Counted from the stretch's first letter, positions 1 through 9,091 are shown. The stretch: 11,640 nucleotides of DNA from Halococcaceae archaeon (GCA_007129135.1 SKWB01000134.1:1-11640), one strand, 5' to 3'. The notes: generated by a model not told the origin, from the sequence alone. Made by a program: numbers and translations.

Positions 1-134
1 CCGCGTTCAACATGATCCCGTTCGGCCCGCTCGACGGGAAGAAGGTGCTCGCCTGGAGCAAGGCGGTGTTCGCCGTCGTCTTCCTCGGGAGCGCCGCACT
101 CGCGCTCGTGGCGTTGCTGGTCTTGCTGTTCTAG
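1..134 (+). CDS. M50 family (site-2 protease type) membrane metalloprotease, C-terminal end only
   Basis: Only the last 43 codons are in the window; the 5' part lies outside. The frame reads AFNMIPFGPLDGKKVLAW and then a hydrophobic helix of about 20 residues ending in LLVLLF and a TAG stop. NxxPxxPLDG is the third conserved motif of the M50/S2P intramembrane zinc proteases; its Asp is the third zinc ligand, alongside the HExxH pair that should lie upstream. Family members cut substrates inside the membrane, often to release a signalling domain; the substrate here is unknown. The stop overlaps that of the convergent usp gene within the shared palindrome CTAG at 131-134. The family call rests on one motif plus the trailing membrane helix, so HExxH in the missing part cannot be confirmed. 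Confidence 0.8.
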   Translation, partial: AFNMIPFGPLDGKKVLAWSKAVFAVVFLGSAALALVALLVLLF

Positions 135-559
135 CGCCCGCCGACCATCAGCACCGGTCGGGCGCTCTCCCGGAGGATCCGCTGGGCGACGCTCCCGAAG
201 ACGACCTTCCCCGCCGGAGAGCGTCGACGGTAGCCCGCGACGACGTACCGGGCGTCGTGCTCCTCGGCGTACTCCGCGATCGATTCGCCGGGTTTGCCCA
301 TCAGGCCGACCGCCTCGGCGTTCTCCACGCCCGCCCGGTCGATCGCCCGTCCTGCCTGCTTCTCCGCGAGCGCGCGTACCCGATCGATCTCGACCGGCTT
401 CCCGGTGTCCTCGGTGCTCGCCCGCTGGAGGTCGAGGAACTCCCGTCTGGTCAGCACGTGAACGACGTGAAGCGGCTCGCCCGCCAGTTCGCCGAGCTCC
501 GTTGCCTCCCCTATGACCTCCGCTGCGTGGTCCGATCGGTCTGCGGCGACGACGATCAT
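131..559 (-). CDS. Universal stress protein, UspA family
   Basis: A 142-residue single-domain protein, the usual length for one Usp domain. It opens with the first beta strand MIVVAADRSDHAAEVI, which carries the Asp that contacts adenine in the family, and ends in the typical ARPVLMV strand. The ATP-binding signature G-2x-G-9x-G(S/T) lies at residues 109-123, but its second Gly is Arg112; Gly109, Gly122 and Ser123 are kept, so nucleotide binding is likely but altered. Haloarchaea carry many Usp paralogues, cytosolic proteins linked to stress responses, and the individual role cannot be told from sequence. The gene is divergent from purM and convergent with the M50 protease gene, sharing CTAG at the stops. 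The ATG at 559 was chosen because it starts exactly at the first beta strand. No clear TATA box is visible upstream. Confidence 0.9.
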   Translation of the reverse strand: MIVVAADRSDHAAEVIGEATELGELAGEPLHVVHVLTRREFLDLQRASTEDTGKPVEIDRVRALAEKQAGRAIDRAGVENAEAVGLMGKPGESIAEYAEEHDARYVVAGYRRRSPAGKVVFGSVAQRILRESARPVLMVGGR

Positions 560-640
560 GGGTGGCCTACACACACCACCTACTTCTAGCTTCTCGCCGG
601 AGACGGTGTGTTTTTGCCCACCGCTCGCGGGGGTAGAGCC

Positions 641-1621
641 ATGACCGAGCGACGCGAGGACGACGAACTCACCTACGCCGACGCTGGCGTCGATATCGCA
701 GAGAGCGAGGCGGCGACCGCCGCGCTGGTCTCGGCCGTCGGCGAGGGTTCCGGGACGAACGACTACGCCGGCCTGCTCGACGTCGGCGACCGGTACCTGG
801 GGCTTGCGACTGACGGCGTCGGGACGAAACTGCTCGTCGCCGAGGCGCTGGCGGACTACTCGACGGTCGGGATCGACTGCGTCGCGATGAACGTCAACGA
901 CCTCGTCGCAGCCGGGGTCGAACCCGTCGCCTTCGTCGATTATCTCGCGGTAGACGAACCCGACGAGACGGTCGCGACCCAGGTCGGCGAGGGACTCGCC
1001 GCGGGTGCCGAGACGGCGGGGATCGCGCTCGTCGGCGGCGAGACGGCAGTCCTCCCCGAGGTCGTCACCGGCCTCGACCTCGCGGGCACGGCAGCGGGTC
1101 TCGCCCCGAAAGACGCCGTGTTCGATGGGCGAGCAGAGTCGGGCGACACGCTCGTGGGCTGGGCATCGAGTGGAATCCACTCGAACGGCCTCACGCTCGC
1201 CCGCGAGGCCGCAACCAGAAACCACGGCTACACCGATCCGTTCCCCCTCGATACGGACCGCACCGTCGGGGAGGTCCTGCTGGAACCGACACGGATCTAC
1301 ACCGACCTCCTCCGACCGATGCGCGAACACGGCGTGCGGGCTGCGGCCCACGTCACCGGCGGCGGCTGGACGAACCTCTCGCGCCTCGGCGAGTTCCGGT
1401 ATCTCGTCGACGATCCGCTCTCGGTACCGGCGGTCTTCGAGTTCGTCCAGGGGGAAGGGACCGTCTCGGACGAGGAGATGCACCGGACGTTCAACATGGG
1501 GACGGGCTTCGTCGCGGCGCTCCCCGAGGGGGCAGAGGACCTCGCGGCCGAGACCGGGGGGACGGTGATCGGCCGGGTCGAAGCGGGCGAAGGAGTGGAG
1601 ATCCGCGGGCTCTCGCTCTAG
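641..1621 (+). CDS. purM: Phosphoribosylformylglycinamidine cyclo-ligase (AIR synthetase)
   Basis: PurM closes the imidazole ring in de novo purine synthesis: FGAM plus ATP gives AIR plus ADP and phosphate. The 326-residue protein has the PurM/PurL family motifs in order: TDGVGTK (57-63, ATP/phosphate binding), VGGETAVLP (131-139), SSGIHSNGL (176-184), HVTGGG (237-242) and the C-terminal FNMGTGF (284-290). It is cytosolic and normally a homodimer. The start is placed at the ATG at 641; an in-frame GTG at 608 would only add an unconserved MFLPTARGGRA-type stretch, whereas MTERREDDELTYADAGVDI matches how haloarchaeal PurM proteins begin. A T-rich patch at 609-616, about 27 nt before the ATG, could be a weak TATA box for a leaderless transcript. 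No other pur gene is adjacent. The TAG stop overlaps the stop of the convergent 58-codon gene within CTAG. Confidence 0.96.
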   Translation: MTERREDDELTYADAGVDIAESEAATAALVSAVGEGSGTNDYAGLLDVGDRYLGLATDGVGTKLLVAEALADYSTVGIDCVAMNVNDLVAAGVEPVAFVDYLAVDEPDETVATQVGEGLAAGAETAGIALVGGETAVLPEVVTGLDLAGTAAGLAPKDAVFDGRAESGDTLVGWASSGIHSNGLTLAREAATRNHGYTDPFPLDTDRTVGEVLLEPTRIYTDLLRPMREHGVRAAAHVTGGGWTNLSRLGEFRYLVDDPLSVPAVFEFVQGEGTVSDEEMHRTFNMGTGFVAALPEGAEDLAAETGGTVIGRVEAGEGVEIRGLSL

Positions 1622-1794
1622 AAGATCGCCCTGTCCTCGCCCGATTCGAACTCCTCGTTGACGAGCGCGACGAGGTTCGCGTACGGGACGAACGCGATCA
1701 GTTCGCCCGACTCGGTCAGGAGGTCGACGCCCTGCTCGCCGAGGTCGTACTCCGCACACTCGATCGCCCCGTCGGGGAGGATGGCTCTGAACAT
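1618..1794 (-). CDS. Small conserved-looking protein, 58 aa, function unknown
   Basis: This short reading frame fills the space between purM and the flavoprotein gene. It encodes 58 residues beginning MFRAILPDGAIECAEYDLGE, with a middle that reads ELIAFVPYANLVALV. It is acidic, has one Cys (residue 12), no membrane helix and no signal peptide; alternating hydrophobic residues suggest a small beta-rich fold. Support for it being real: it has its own ATG and haloarchaeal codon bias; a TATA-like box (AAAATTAAG on this strand, 1818-1826) is centred 28 nt before the ATG, as for leaderless haloarchaeal genes; and its TAG stop interlocks exactly with the purM stop. From memory, small haloarchaeal proteins with a similar VPYANLVAL core exist, but I cannot assign a function. 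It lies 30 nt after the flavoprotein stop, so read-through co-transcription is also possible. Confidence 0.75.
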   Translation of the reverse strand: MFRAILPDGAIECAEYDLGEQGVDLLTESGELIAFVPYANLVALVNEEFESGEDRAIF

Positions 1795-1817
1795 ACGGCG
1801 AGTTCGTGACCGAGCGG

Positions 1818-1826
1818 CTTAATTTT
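1818..1826 (-). promoter_or_regulatory. TATA-like box for the 58-aa gene
   Basis: On the minus strand this reads AAAATTAAG, centred 28 nt before the ATG at 1794, so transcription would start at or next to the ATG (leaderless). It overlaps the TAA stop of the upstream flavoprotein gene (1825-1827). It is the most AT-rich spot nearby. Function is inferred from position and composition only. Confidence 0.55.
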
Positions 1827-2982
1827 AGAGGTACGGCCAGGCCTTTCGTGCCTCGGACCAGGAGGACATGTCCGCGATCCAGCGGGCGGCGACGAGTTTC
1901 TTGAGCGTCTTCGCCGGCACGGAGCCGAACGTCCCGATCGGACTGCCGACGACGCCGCTCGCGACCGCCTTGTCCCCGATCGAGATGAGCGTCCCCTTGT
2001 CGGTGAACGTCCAGGTCTCGAGCGGTCGGCCCTCGATCGCGCGTGCCATGTTCGAGCCGACGAGTTCTGCGGCCTGCCAGGCGGCCTGGGCGGTCGGCGG
2101 CGCGGGGTTCTCGCTGTCGGGCAGGTCGATGATCGCCGAATCGCCGATAGAGAAGACCCGCTCGTCGGAGGTCTGGAACGTCGCGTCGGTGACGATCCGG
2201 TTGTGCTGTTTCTCGACGTTCGCGCCGTTCAGACAGTCCCTCCCGGTTATGCCGCCGGTCCAGACGAAGACGTCGTACTCGAGCGGAGCGCCCTCGTCGA
2301 ACTCGATCCGTTCCTCGGTGGCCTCGGTGATCGGGTCGTCCGTGAGGATCTCGACGTTCCGTGCCTCGAGGCGGTCGCGGACCGCGCTCTGGAGCCCTGG
2401 GTCCTGGCCGGGCATGATCTCCGGTAACGCCTCGATCAGCGAGATCTCGATCGGGGCGTTGTGCTTGTCGCGGAACTCCGCGACCTCGCCCGCCGACTGG
2501 ATACCCGAGAGCCCGGCCCCGCCGATGGCGATCCTCGCGGGATCGCTCGCGCTCGCCTCGCTCGCGGCCTCCTTCACCGCGTCGTGGATCGCGAGCGCGT
2601 CGTCGAGGCTCTTCAGCGTCAGCGAGTGCTCTTCCAGGCCGGGAATGCCGTAGTAGGCCGTCCCCGAGCCGAGGGTGACGAGCACGTAGTCGTAGTCGAC
2701 CGACTCGCCCGAGTCGAGTTCGATCTCCCGCTTTTCGGTGTCGATCCCGACGACCCTCGCCTGGAGAAAGGACGTGGTCGGGGACTTGATCGTCTCGACC
2801 GGGATGGTGATCTTCTCGGCCACCGACGGGTCGCGGATGACACGGTGGGACTCGTGGAGGACGAGGTGGTAGTCGGTGTCGGAGATCCAAACGAGGGTGG
2901 CGTCGTCGAGCTCGGCTTCGAGTCGTTGTATCGCGCCCGCACCGGCGTAGCCGGCACCGAGGACGACGACCTGCTCAGTCAT
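1825..2982 (-). CDS. Type II NADH dehydrogenase-like FAD-dependent oxidoreductase
   Basis: A 385-residue pyridine nucleotide-disulfide oxidoreductase of the NDH-2 type, predicted to pass electrons from NAD(P)H through FAD to a membrane quinone without pumping ions. The N-terminal FAD Rossmann motif is VVVLGAGYAGAG (5-16). A second dinucleotide motif, GGAGLSG, at 154-160 binds NAD(P)H. The second FAD motif, VFSIGDSA, is at 277-284, followed by PTAQAAWQAA (296-305), which matches the AQxAxQ quinone-side motif of NDH-2 enzymes. There is no membrane helix; the basic, amphipathic C-terminus (LKKLVAARWI, 360-369) could dock on the membrane. Sulfide:quinone reductases share the fold, but the redox Cys pair they use is absent (single Cys at 250). 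The gene follows the winged-helix gene by 54 nt yet has its own TATA-like box (CTTTGTATC on this strand, 3005-3013) 27 nt upstream of the ATG. Confidence 0.88.
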   Translation of the reverse strand: MTEQVVVLGAGYAGAGAIQRLEAELDDATLVWISDTDYHLVLHESHRVIRDPSVAEKITIPVETIKSPTTSFLQARVVGIDTEKREIELDSGESVDYDYVLVTLGSGTAYYGIPGLEEHSLTLKSLDDALAIHDAVKEAASEASASDPARIAIGGAGLSGIQSAGEVAEFRDKHNAPIEISLIEALPEIMPGQDPGLQSAVRDRLEARNVEILTDDPITEATEERIEFDEGAPLEYDVFVWTGGITGRDCLNGANVEKQHNRIVTDATFQTSDERVFSIGDSAIIDLPDSENPAPPTAQAAWQAAELVGSNMARAIEGRPLETWTFTDKGTLISIGDKAVASGVVGSPIGTFGSVPAKTLKKLVAARWIADMSSWSEARKAWPYL

Positions 2983-3004
2983 ACCCTATCGTCGGGATGC
3001 CACC

Positions 3005-3013
3005 GATACAAAG
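3005..3013 (-). promoter_or_regulatory. TATA-like box for the NDH-2-like gene
   Basis: On the minus strand this reads CTTTGTATC, centred 27 nt before the ATG at 2982, in the 54-nt gap after the winged-helix gene. The spacing fits a leaderless transcript. It is weaker than the boxes at 3595 and 3664 and is inferred only from position and sequence. Confidence 0.4.
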
Positions 3014-3036
3014 CTGTTGAAACGCGTCCGCCGAGG

Positions 3037-3570
3037 TCAGTGCGCCGGTTCGCCGACCGGGGCCTCCATCCGGTCGATCTGCAGGATGAGGATGTTGTTC
3101 GTGTCGTCGGAGCCGTCGACCGTACCCTCGATGACGAGCTTCGACAGCGGGGTCGGACCCACCGTGACGGAGTCGCCCTCGGTGAACCCGCGTATCGAGC
3201 CTTGGATGTGGATCTCCGCCCGACAGAGCTCGGGGTGGTGGACGCTCGAGAGGTCGATCTCCTCGATGTTCGCCCCCTCGACCGGCTCGCCGTTGTGGCT
3301 GAGCGGCACCGACGCGGGCTCGTCCATCTGGTCGACGTCGAGCGCCTCGAAGGCGGTGGCCGTCGGCTTGTAGCCGCCTTTCGGACCGGGGACGCCCTCG
3401 ACGAGCTGGAGCGCTTTGAGGCTCTGCATCTGGTTGCGGATCGTCCCCGGATTTCTGTCGACCTCCTCCGCGATCTCCTCGCCCTTTACCGCGTCCTCCG
3501 ACCCGCGGTGAAGGTTGATCAGGGCCGTGAGAATGCTCTTCTGACTCGGCGTGAGTTCGATAGATGACAT
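3037..3570 (-). CDS. Winged helix-turn-helix transcriptional regulator, Rrf2/HTH-like
   Basis: A 177-residue soluble protein with two parts. Residues 7-70 form a winged HTH: ELTPSQKSILTALINL, then GEEIAEEVDRNPGTIRNQMQSLKAL (helix-turn-helix at about 30-54, recognition helix around NPGTIRNQMQSL), then the wing GPKGGYKPT. Residues 100-170 form a beta-rich domain reading RAEIHIQGSIRGFTEGDSVTVGPTPLSKLVIEGTV in part, probably for sensing or dimerisation; its ligand is unknown and no metal-binding Cys cluster is present (one Cys, residue 116). The HTH resembles Rrf2 and other GGYKP-type wings, but no Fe-S cysteines are seen. It is probably a DNA-binding repressor or activator. The gene is divergent from arginase and upstream of the NDH-2-like gene, so these are the natural candidate targets. 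It has a good leaderless-type TATA box at 3595-3601. Confidence 0.82.
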   Translation of the reverse strand: MSSIELTPSQKSILTALINLHRGSEDAVKGEEIAEEVDRNPGTIRNQMQSLKALQLVEGVPGPKGGYKPTATAFEALDVDQMDEPASVPLSHNGEPVEGANIEEIDLSSVHHPELCRAEIHIQGSIRGFTEGDSVTVGPTPLSKLVIEGTVDGSDDTNNILILQIDRMEAPVGEPAH

Positions 3571-3594
3571 ACCACTCCGTTGGAGAGGGACTCG

Positions 3595-3601
3595 CTTAAA
3601 A
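3595..3601 (-). promoter_or_regulatory. TATA box for the winged-helix regulator gene
   Basis: On the minus strand this reads TTTTAAG, centred 28 nt before the ATG at 3570. Composition and spacing match a haloarchaeal leaderless promoter. Two CCGTC copies 2 nt apart lie just upstream of the box on the same strand, where the BRE would be; their meaning is unclear. Confidence 0.6.
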
Positions 3602-3644
3602 CCGACGGAAGACGGTGTAGAACCCGTTCAGGTCGCTCTCGTCG

Positions 3645-3663
3645 CCGTAGCGATCCCCTACGG
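3645..3663. promoter_or_regulatory. 19-bp palindrome abutting the arginase TATA box, candidate operator
   Basis: CCGTAG (3645-3650), a 7-nt spacer, then CTACGG (3658-3663): perfect 6-bp arms ending directly next to the TATA box at 3664. This occupies the BRE/upstream promoter position for arginase. The arm length and spacing suit a dimeric winged-helix protein, and such a gene starts 75 bp away on the other strand. The role is inferred; only one copy was noticed. Confidence 0.4.
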
Positions 3664-3670
3664 TTAATTA
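3664..3670 (+). promoter_or_regulatory. TATA box for the arginase gene
   Basis: TTAATTA, centred 25 nt before the arginase ATG at 3692, stands out in GC-rich surroundings. The spacing implies a leaderless or near-leaderless mRNA, and no Shine-Dalgarno is present before the ATG. Confidence 0.6.
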
Positions 3671-3691
3671 CGAGGGTCGAGAAGCCACCGC

Positions 3692-4606
3692 ATGAGCCGC
3701 GAAGTGACACTCATCGGAGCGCCGACGGACTACGGCGCGAACAGGCGGGGGGTAGACATGGGCCCGTCGGCGATCCGCTACGCCGGGCTGGCCGACTCGA
3801 TCGCAGCCGCCGGGCGGCACTGTCGCGACGCCGGTGACCTCCACGTCCCGCGCGCCGAAGAGCGCGATCCGGACGCGGAGGGACTCGACGTCGGCGAGGC
3901 GAAGTTCGTCCGCGAGGTCGCGGACGTCTCCGACCGCCTCGCCGACGAGGTGGCCGCGGTCCACGACGCGGATCGAGTGCCCGTGGTCCTCGGCGGGGAC
4001 CACTCGGTCGCGATCGGCACGCTGCGGGGAAGCGCCCGCGAGGCCGACGTCGGGGCGATCTGGTTCGACGCCCACGGCGATTTCAACACCCCCGAGAGCT
4101 CCCCGAGCGGAAACCTCCACGGGATGCCGCTGGCGGCCTCGCTCGGTCACGGCTCGTTTTCGGACGTCGACTGGGCGACCGCCCCCCGGCTGCGCGAAGA
4201 GAACGTCGTCCTCGTCGGCATCCGCGACCTCGACGACGCCGAACGCGAGGCGCTCTCGGGGAGCGAGGCGACCGTCCTCACGATGTCGGATATCGACCAG
4301 CGGGGGATCTCCGCCGTAACCGAAGAGGCGCTCTCGGTCGCCACCGACGGGGTGAGCGAGGTCCACGTCAGCCTCGACCTCGACTGGCTCGACCCGAAGG
4401 AAGCGCCCGGCGTCGGCACGCCCGTCCGCGGCGGCGTCACCTATCGGGAGGCCCACACCGCGCTGGAGACCGTCGCGGAGGAGCTCGGCGACGGGCTCCG
4501 GTCGATCGAACTCGTCGAGGTGAACCCCGTGCTCGACAGGAGCAACGAGACCGCCCGACTCGCGACCGAACTCGCCGCGAGCGCGCTCGGAAAACGGATC
4601 TTCTGA
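3692..4606 (+). CDS. rocF: Arginase (arginine to ornithine + urea)
   Basis: A 304-residue ureohydrolase of normal arginase length. The binuclear manganese ligands are all present: His104 in GGDHS, Asp126/His128/Asp130 in WFDAHGDFN, and Asp229/Asp231 in VSLDLDWLDP. The loop SGNLHGMPLA (139-148), with the catalytic-site His143, and the following GVGTPVRGG (240-248) match arginases (RocF/ARG1 type) rather than agmatinases, so arginine is the best-supported substrate; a related guanidino substrate cannot be excluded. It is a cytosolic enzyme for arginine use as a nitrogen source or for ornithine supply. No other arginine-pathway gene is adjacent. The gene is divergent from a winged-helix regulator, with a palindrome abutting its TATA box. 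Its TGA stop lies one base from the stop of the convergent gyrA gene. The start at 3692 is fixed by TATA spacing and by the MSREVTLIGAPTDYG beginning. Confidence 0.9.
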   Translation: MSREVTLIGAPTDYGANRRGVDMGPSAIRYAGLADSIAAAGRHCRDAGDLHVPRAEERDPDAEGLDVGEAKFVREVADVSDRLADEVAAVHDADRVPVVLGGDHSVAIGTLRGSAREADVGAIWFDAHGDFNTPESSPSGNLHGMPLAASLGHGSFSDVDWATAPRLREENVVLVGIRDLDDAEREALSGSEATVLTMSDIDQRGISAVTEEALSVATDGVSEVHVSLDLDWLDPKEAPGVGTPVRGGVTYREAHTALETVAEELGDGLRSIELVEVNPVLDRSNETARLATELAASALGKRIF

Positions 4607-4607
4607 C

Positions 4608-7049
4608 CTAGGTGGCCCGATCGGGGACCACGTCGACGCTCGCGACCCGGTCCTCGTCGTCGAGCGCCATCACCCGCACCCCCATCGTGTTCCGCCCCAC
4701 GGAGGAGACGTCGGCGACGTGGATGCGCATGATCTGGGCCTCACAGCTCATCACGAGCAGGTCGTCACCCTCCTCGACCGACTTCACCGCGGTCACGGGG
4801 CCGTTTCGATCGTTCGTCTTGATGTCGATCAGCCCCTTGCCGTAGCGGCTCTGTAGCCGGTAGTTCGCGAGCGGCGTCCGCTTGCCGTAGCCGTTCTCGG
4901 TGACCGTCAGCAGGTCACGGCCGTTCCGCGTCGCGACCATCCCCACCACCCTGTCCTCGCCCTGGAGTTTGATCCCGTTGACCCCGCGGGCGGTCCGACC
5001 CATCGGCCGCACCTCGCTCTCGTCGAACCGGATCGCCATCCCCTCCTCCGTCGCGATCACCAGGTCGCGCTCGCCGTCGGTGACCGCCACGTCGACGAGG
5101 CAGTCACCCTCCTCGAGCGAGGCGGCGATCAGCCCCGAGGAGTAGACGCGCTCGAACGCGCTCGCGTCCGTCCGTTTGACGTAGCCCTCCCTCGTGACCA
5201 TCGTCAGGTACTCCTCCTCGTCGAAGTCGTCGGTGTTCACCACCGCGGTGATCTCCTCGCCCTCGTCGAACTCGATCAGGTTCACCGCGGACTTCCCCCT
5301 CGCCGTGCGGCCCATCTCCGGGATGTCGAACGCCCGGAGCTGGTAGGCCTTCCCGTGGTTGGTGAAACAGAGCAGGTAGTCGTGGGTGTTCGCCCGGAAC
5401 ACCGCCGAGACCCGGTCGCCCTCCTTCAGCCGGGCGCCGATGATCCCCTTCCCGCCGCGGCCCTGCGGGTCGAACCGCGAGAGCGGCATCCGCTTCACGT
5501 AGTCCTCTTCGGTGACGACGACCACGACCTCCTCCTCGGCGATGAGGTCCTCGTGGGCGACGGTGCCGTCGTCCTCCGTGATCCGCGTCCGCCGGTCGTC
5601 GGCGTACTCCGCTCTGATCTCGCCCAGCTCCTCTTTGATCACCGAGAGCAGTTCGGACTCGCTGCCGAGGATCGTCTCCAGGCGCTCGATCTCCTCGAGG
5701 ACCGTCTCGTACTCGTCCTCGATCTCCTCGCGTTCGAGCGAGGTGAGACTCCCCAGCTGCATCCGGACGACGTGTTCGGCCTGCCTCGCGGAGAAGTCGA
5801 ACGTCTCTGAGAGCGCCTCCTTCGCCCCCTCCCTGTCGTCGGCCCCTCTGATCAGCTCGACCACCTCGTCGACGTTCTCCAGGGCGAGCAGCCGCCCGGA
5901 GAGGATGTGTTCTCTGTCCTCTGCCTCCGCGAGGTCGTACTCGCTGCGCCGTCGGACGACCTCCTTTCGGTGCTCGACGTAGTGGCCGAGCGTCTCCTTC
6001 AGGTCGAGCACCTTCGGCTGGCCGTCGACCAGCGCGAGGTTGATCACGCCGAACGTCGACTCCAGGTGGTGTTCGAGGAGCTGGTTCTCGACGACGTCGG
6101 CGTTCGCCCCGCGTTTGAGGTCGATCGCGATCCGGATCCCGTCGCGGTCGGACTCGTCGCGGAGATCGGCGATCCCCTCGACGCGCCCCTCGTTGACGCT
6201 GTTCGCGATCCGCTCGACCAGCCGCGCCTTGTTCGTCTGGAACGGCAGCTCGGTGACGACGATCCGCTCTCTCTCCCCCTCCTCCTCGCGCTCGTACTCC
6301 GCCCGGACCCGGATCCGTCCTCTACCCGTGGCGTACGCCGAGTGGATCCCGTTGCGACCGACGATCGTCGCGCCGGTCGGGAAGTCCGGCCCCTTCACGT
6401 GTTCGAGCAGGTCGACGATCTCGCAGTCGGGGTTCTCGATCAGGTGGATCGTCGCGTCGATCACCTCGCCCAGGTTGTGCGGCGGGACGTTCGTGCTCAT
6501 CCCGACCGCGATCCCCGACGAACCGTTCACGAGCAGGTTCGGCACCGCCGCGGGCAGCACCTCCGGCTCCTCTAACCTGTCGTCGTAGTTCGGAACGAAG
6601 TCGACGGTGTCCTTCTCGATGTCCGAGAGCAGCTCCTCCGCGATCGGTGCCATTCGCGCCTCGGTGTAGCGCATCGCCGCCGGCGGGTCGCCGTCGACGC
6701 TCCCGAAGTTGCCCTGGCCGTCGACGAGCGGGTAGCGCATCGAGAACTCCTGGGCCATCCTGACCAGCGTGTCGTAGATGGCGCTGTCGCCGTGGGGGTG
6801 GTAGTTCCCCATCGTCTCGCCGACGATCGACGAGGACTTGCGGTGGCCCGCGCGGGAGCCGACGCCCATCTCGCCCATCGCGTAGAGGATCCGTCTGTGG
6901 ACTGGTTTGAGCCCGTCGCGGACGTCGGGCAGCGCACGACCCGCGATGACGCTCATCGCGTAGTCGATGTAGCTCTGTTCCATCTCGTCCTCGATGCGGA
7001 CCGGCTGAACCCGCGAGTTCTCCGGCGGGTCCGGCACCTCGGAGCTCAT
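4608..7049 (-). CDS. gyrA: DNA gyrase subunit A
   Basis: GyrA is the breakage-reunion subunit of type IIA topoisomerase gyrase, which acts as an A2B2 tetramer to introduce negative supercoils. At 813 residues it is full length. The N-terminal part has the winged-helix/tower breakage domain with [14 protein letters not shown] (45-58), the region equivalent to the quinolone pocket ([11 protein letters not shown], 83-93; the E. coli Ser83 and Asp87 equivalents are Ser89 and Asp93) and catalytic Tyr128 in [10 protein letters not shown] charged coiled-coil stretch spans about 365-480. The C-terminal beta-pinwheel carries the GyrA box as QGRGGKG (529-535), which marks gyrase rather than topo IV; the usual second-position Arg is Gly. 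It ends soon after the last blade, with no acidic tail. The gene is second in the gyrB-gyrA operon, 37 nt after gyrB, with a Shine-Dalgarno at 7056-7060. Confidence 0.97.
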   Translation of the reverse strand: MSSEVPDPPENSRVQPVRIEDEMEQSYIDYAMSVIAGRALPDVRDGLKPVHRRILYAMGEMGVGSRAGHRKSSSIVGETMGNYHPHGDSAIYDTLVRMAQEFSMRYPLVDGQGNFGSVDGDPPAAMRYTEARMAPIAEELLSDIEKDTVDFVPNYDDRLEEPEVLPAAVPNLLVNGSSGIAVGMSTNVPPHNLGEVIDATIHLIENPDCEIVDLLEHVKGPDFPTGATIVGRNGIHSAYATGRGRIRVRAEYEREEEGERERIVVTELPFQTNKARLVERIANSVNEGRVEGIADLRDESDRDGIRIAIDLKRGANADVVENQLLEHHLESTFGVINLALVDGQPKVLDLKETLGHYVEHRKEVVRRRSEYDLAEAEDREHILSGRLLALENVDEVVELIRGADDREGAKEALSETFDFSARQAEHVVRMQLGSLTSLEREEIEDEYETVLEEIERLETILGSESELLSVIKEELGEIRAEYADDRRTRITEDDGTVAHEDLIAEEEVVVVVTEEDYVKRMPLSRFDPQGRGGKGIIGARLKEGDRVSAVFRANTHDYLLCFTNHGKAYQLRAFDIPEMGRTARGKSAVNLIEFDEGEEITAVVNTDDFDEEEYLTMVTREGYVKRTDASAFERVYSSGLIAASLEEGDCLVDVAVTDGERDLVIATEEGMAIRFDESEVRPMGRTARGVNGIKLQGEDRVVGMVATRNGRDLLTVTENGYGKRTPLANYRLQSRYGKGLIDIKTNDRNGPVTAVKSVEEGDDLLVMSCEAQIMRIHVADVSSVGRNTMGVRVMALDDEDRVASVDVVPDRAT

Positions 7050-7055
7050 TCGCCC

Positions 7056-7060
7056 CCTCC
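7056..7060 (-). promoter_or_regulatory. Shine-Dalgarno of gyrA
   Basis: GGAGG on the minus strand, 6 nt before the gyrA ATG at 7049, in the 37-nt gap after gyrB. It supports this start and translation of gyrA as an internal operon gene, unlike the leaderless first genes nearby. Confidence 0.65.
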
Positions 7061-7086
7061 ACTCGTCCGTCGCGTCCTTCCGCTCA

Positions 7087-9066
<1,980 letters not shown>

Positions 9067-9075
9067 CTATCGACA

Positions 9076-9091
9076 GGACGACGCTTCGTCC
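9076..9091. repeat. Short inverted repeat upstream of the ZIP gene
   Basis: GGACGA (9076-9081), CGCT, TCGTCC (9086-9091): a perfect 6-bp inverted repeat in the 160-bp divergent space between gyrB and the ZIP gene, about 64 bp before the ZIP ATG. It could be a regulator site for metal control, but 6-bp arms occur by chance in GC-rich DNA. Confidence 0.25.

Noticed and set aside
131..2890. A 919-codon open frame on the minus strand across usp, antisense purM and part of the flavoprotein gene
   Set aside because: Only its last 142 codons (usp) look like a protein; the rest is Arg/Pro/Gly-rich low-complexity translation antisense to purM, a normal artefact of GC-rich DNA.
2461..3567. A 368-codon plus-strand frame antisense to the flavoprotein and regulator genes
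   Set aside because: It spans two real genes and the promoter between them, is very rich in Arg, Asp and Val, and shows no family motif.
4604..4611. Programmed recoding or fusion at the arginase/gyrA junction
   Set aside because: The genes are convergent on opposite strands; the close stops are just tight packing.
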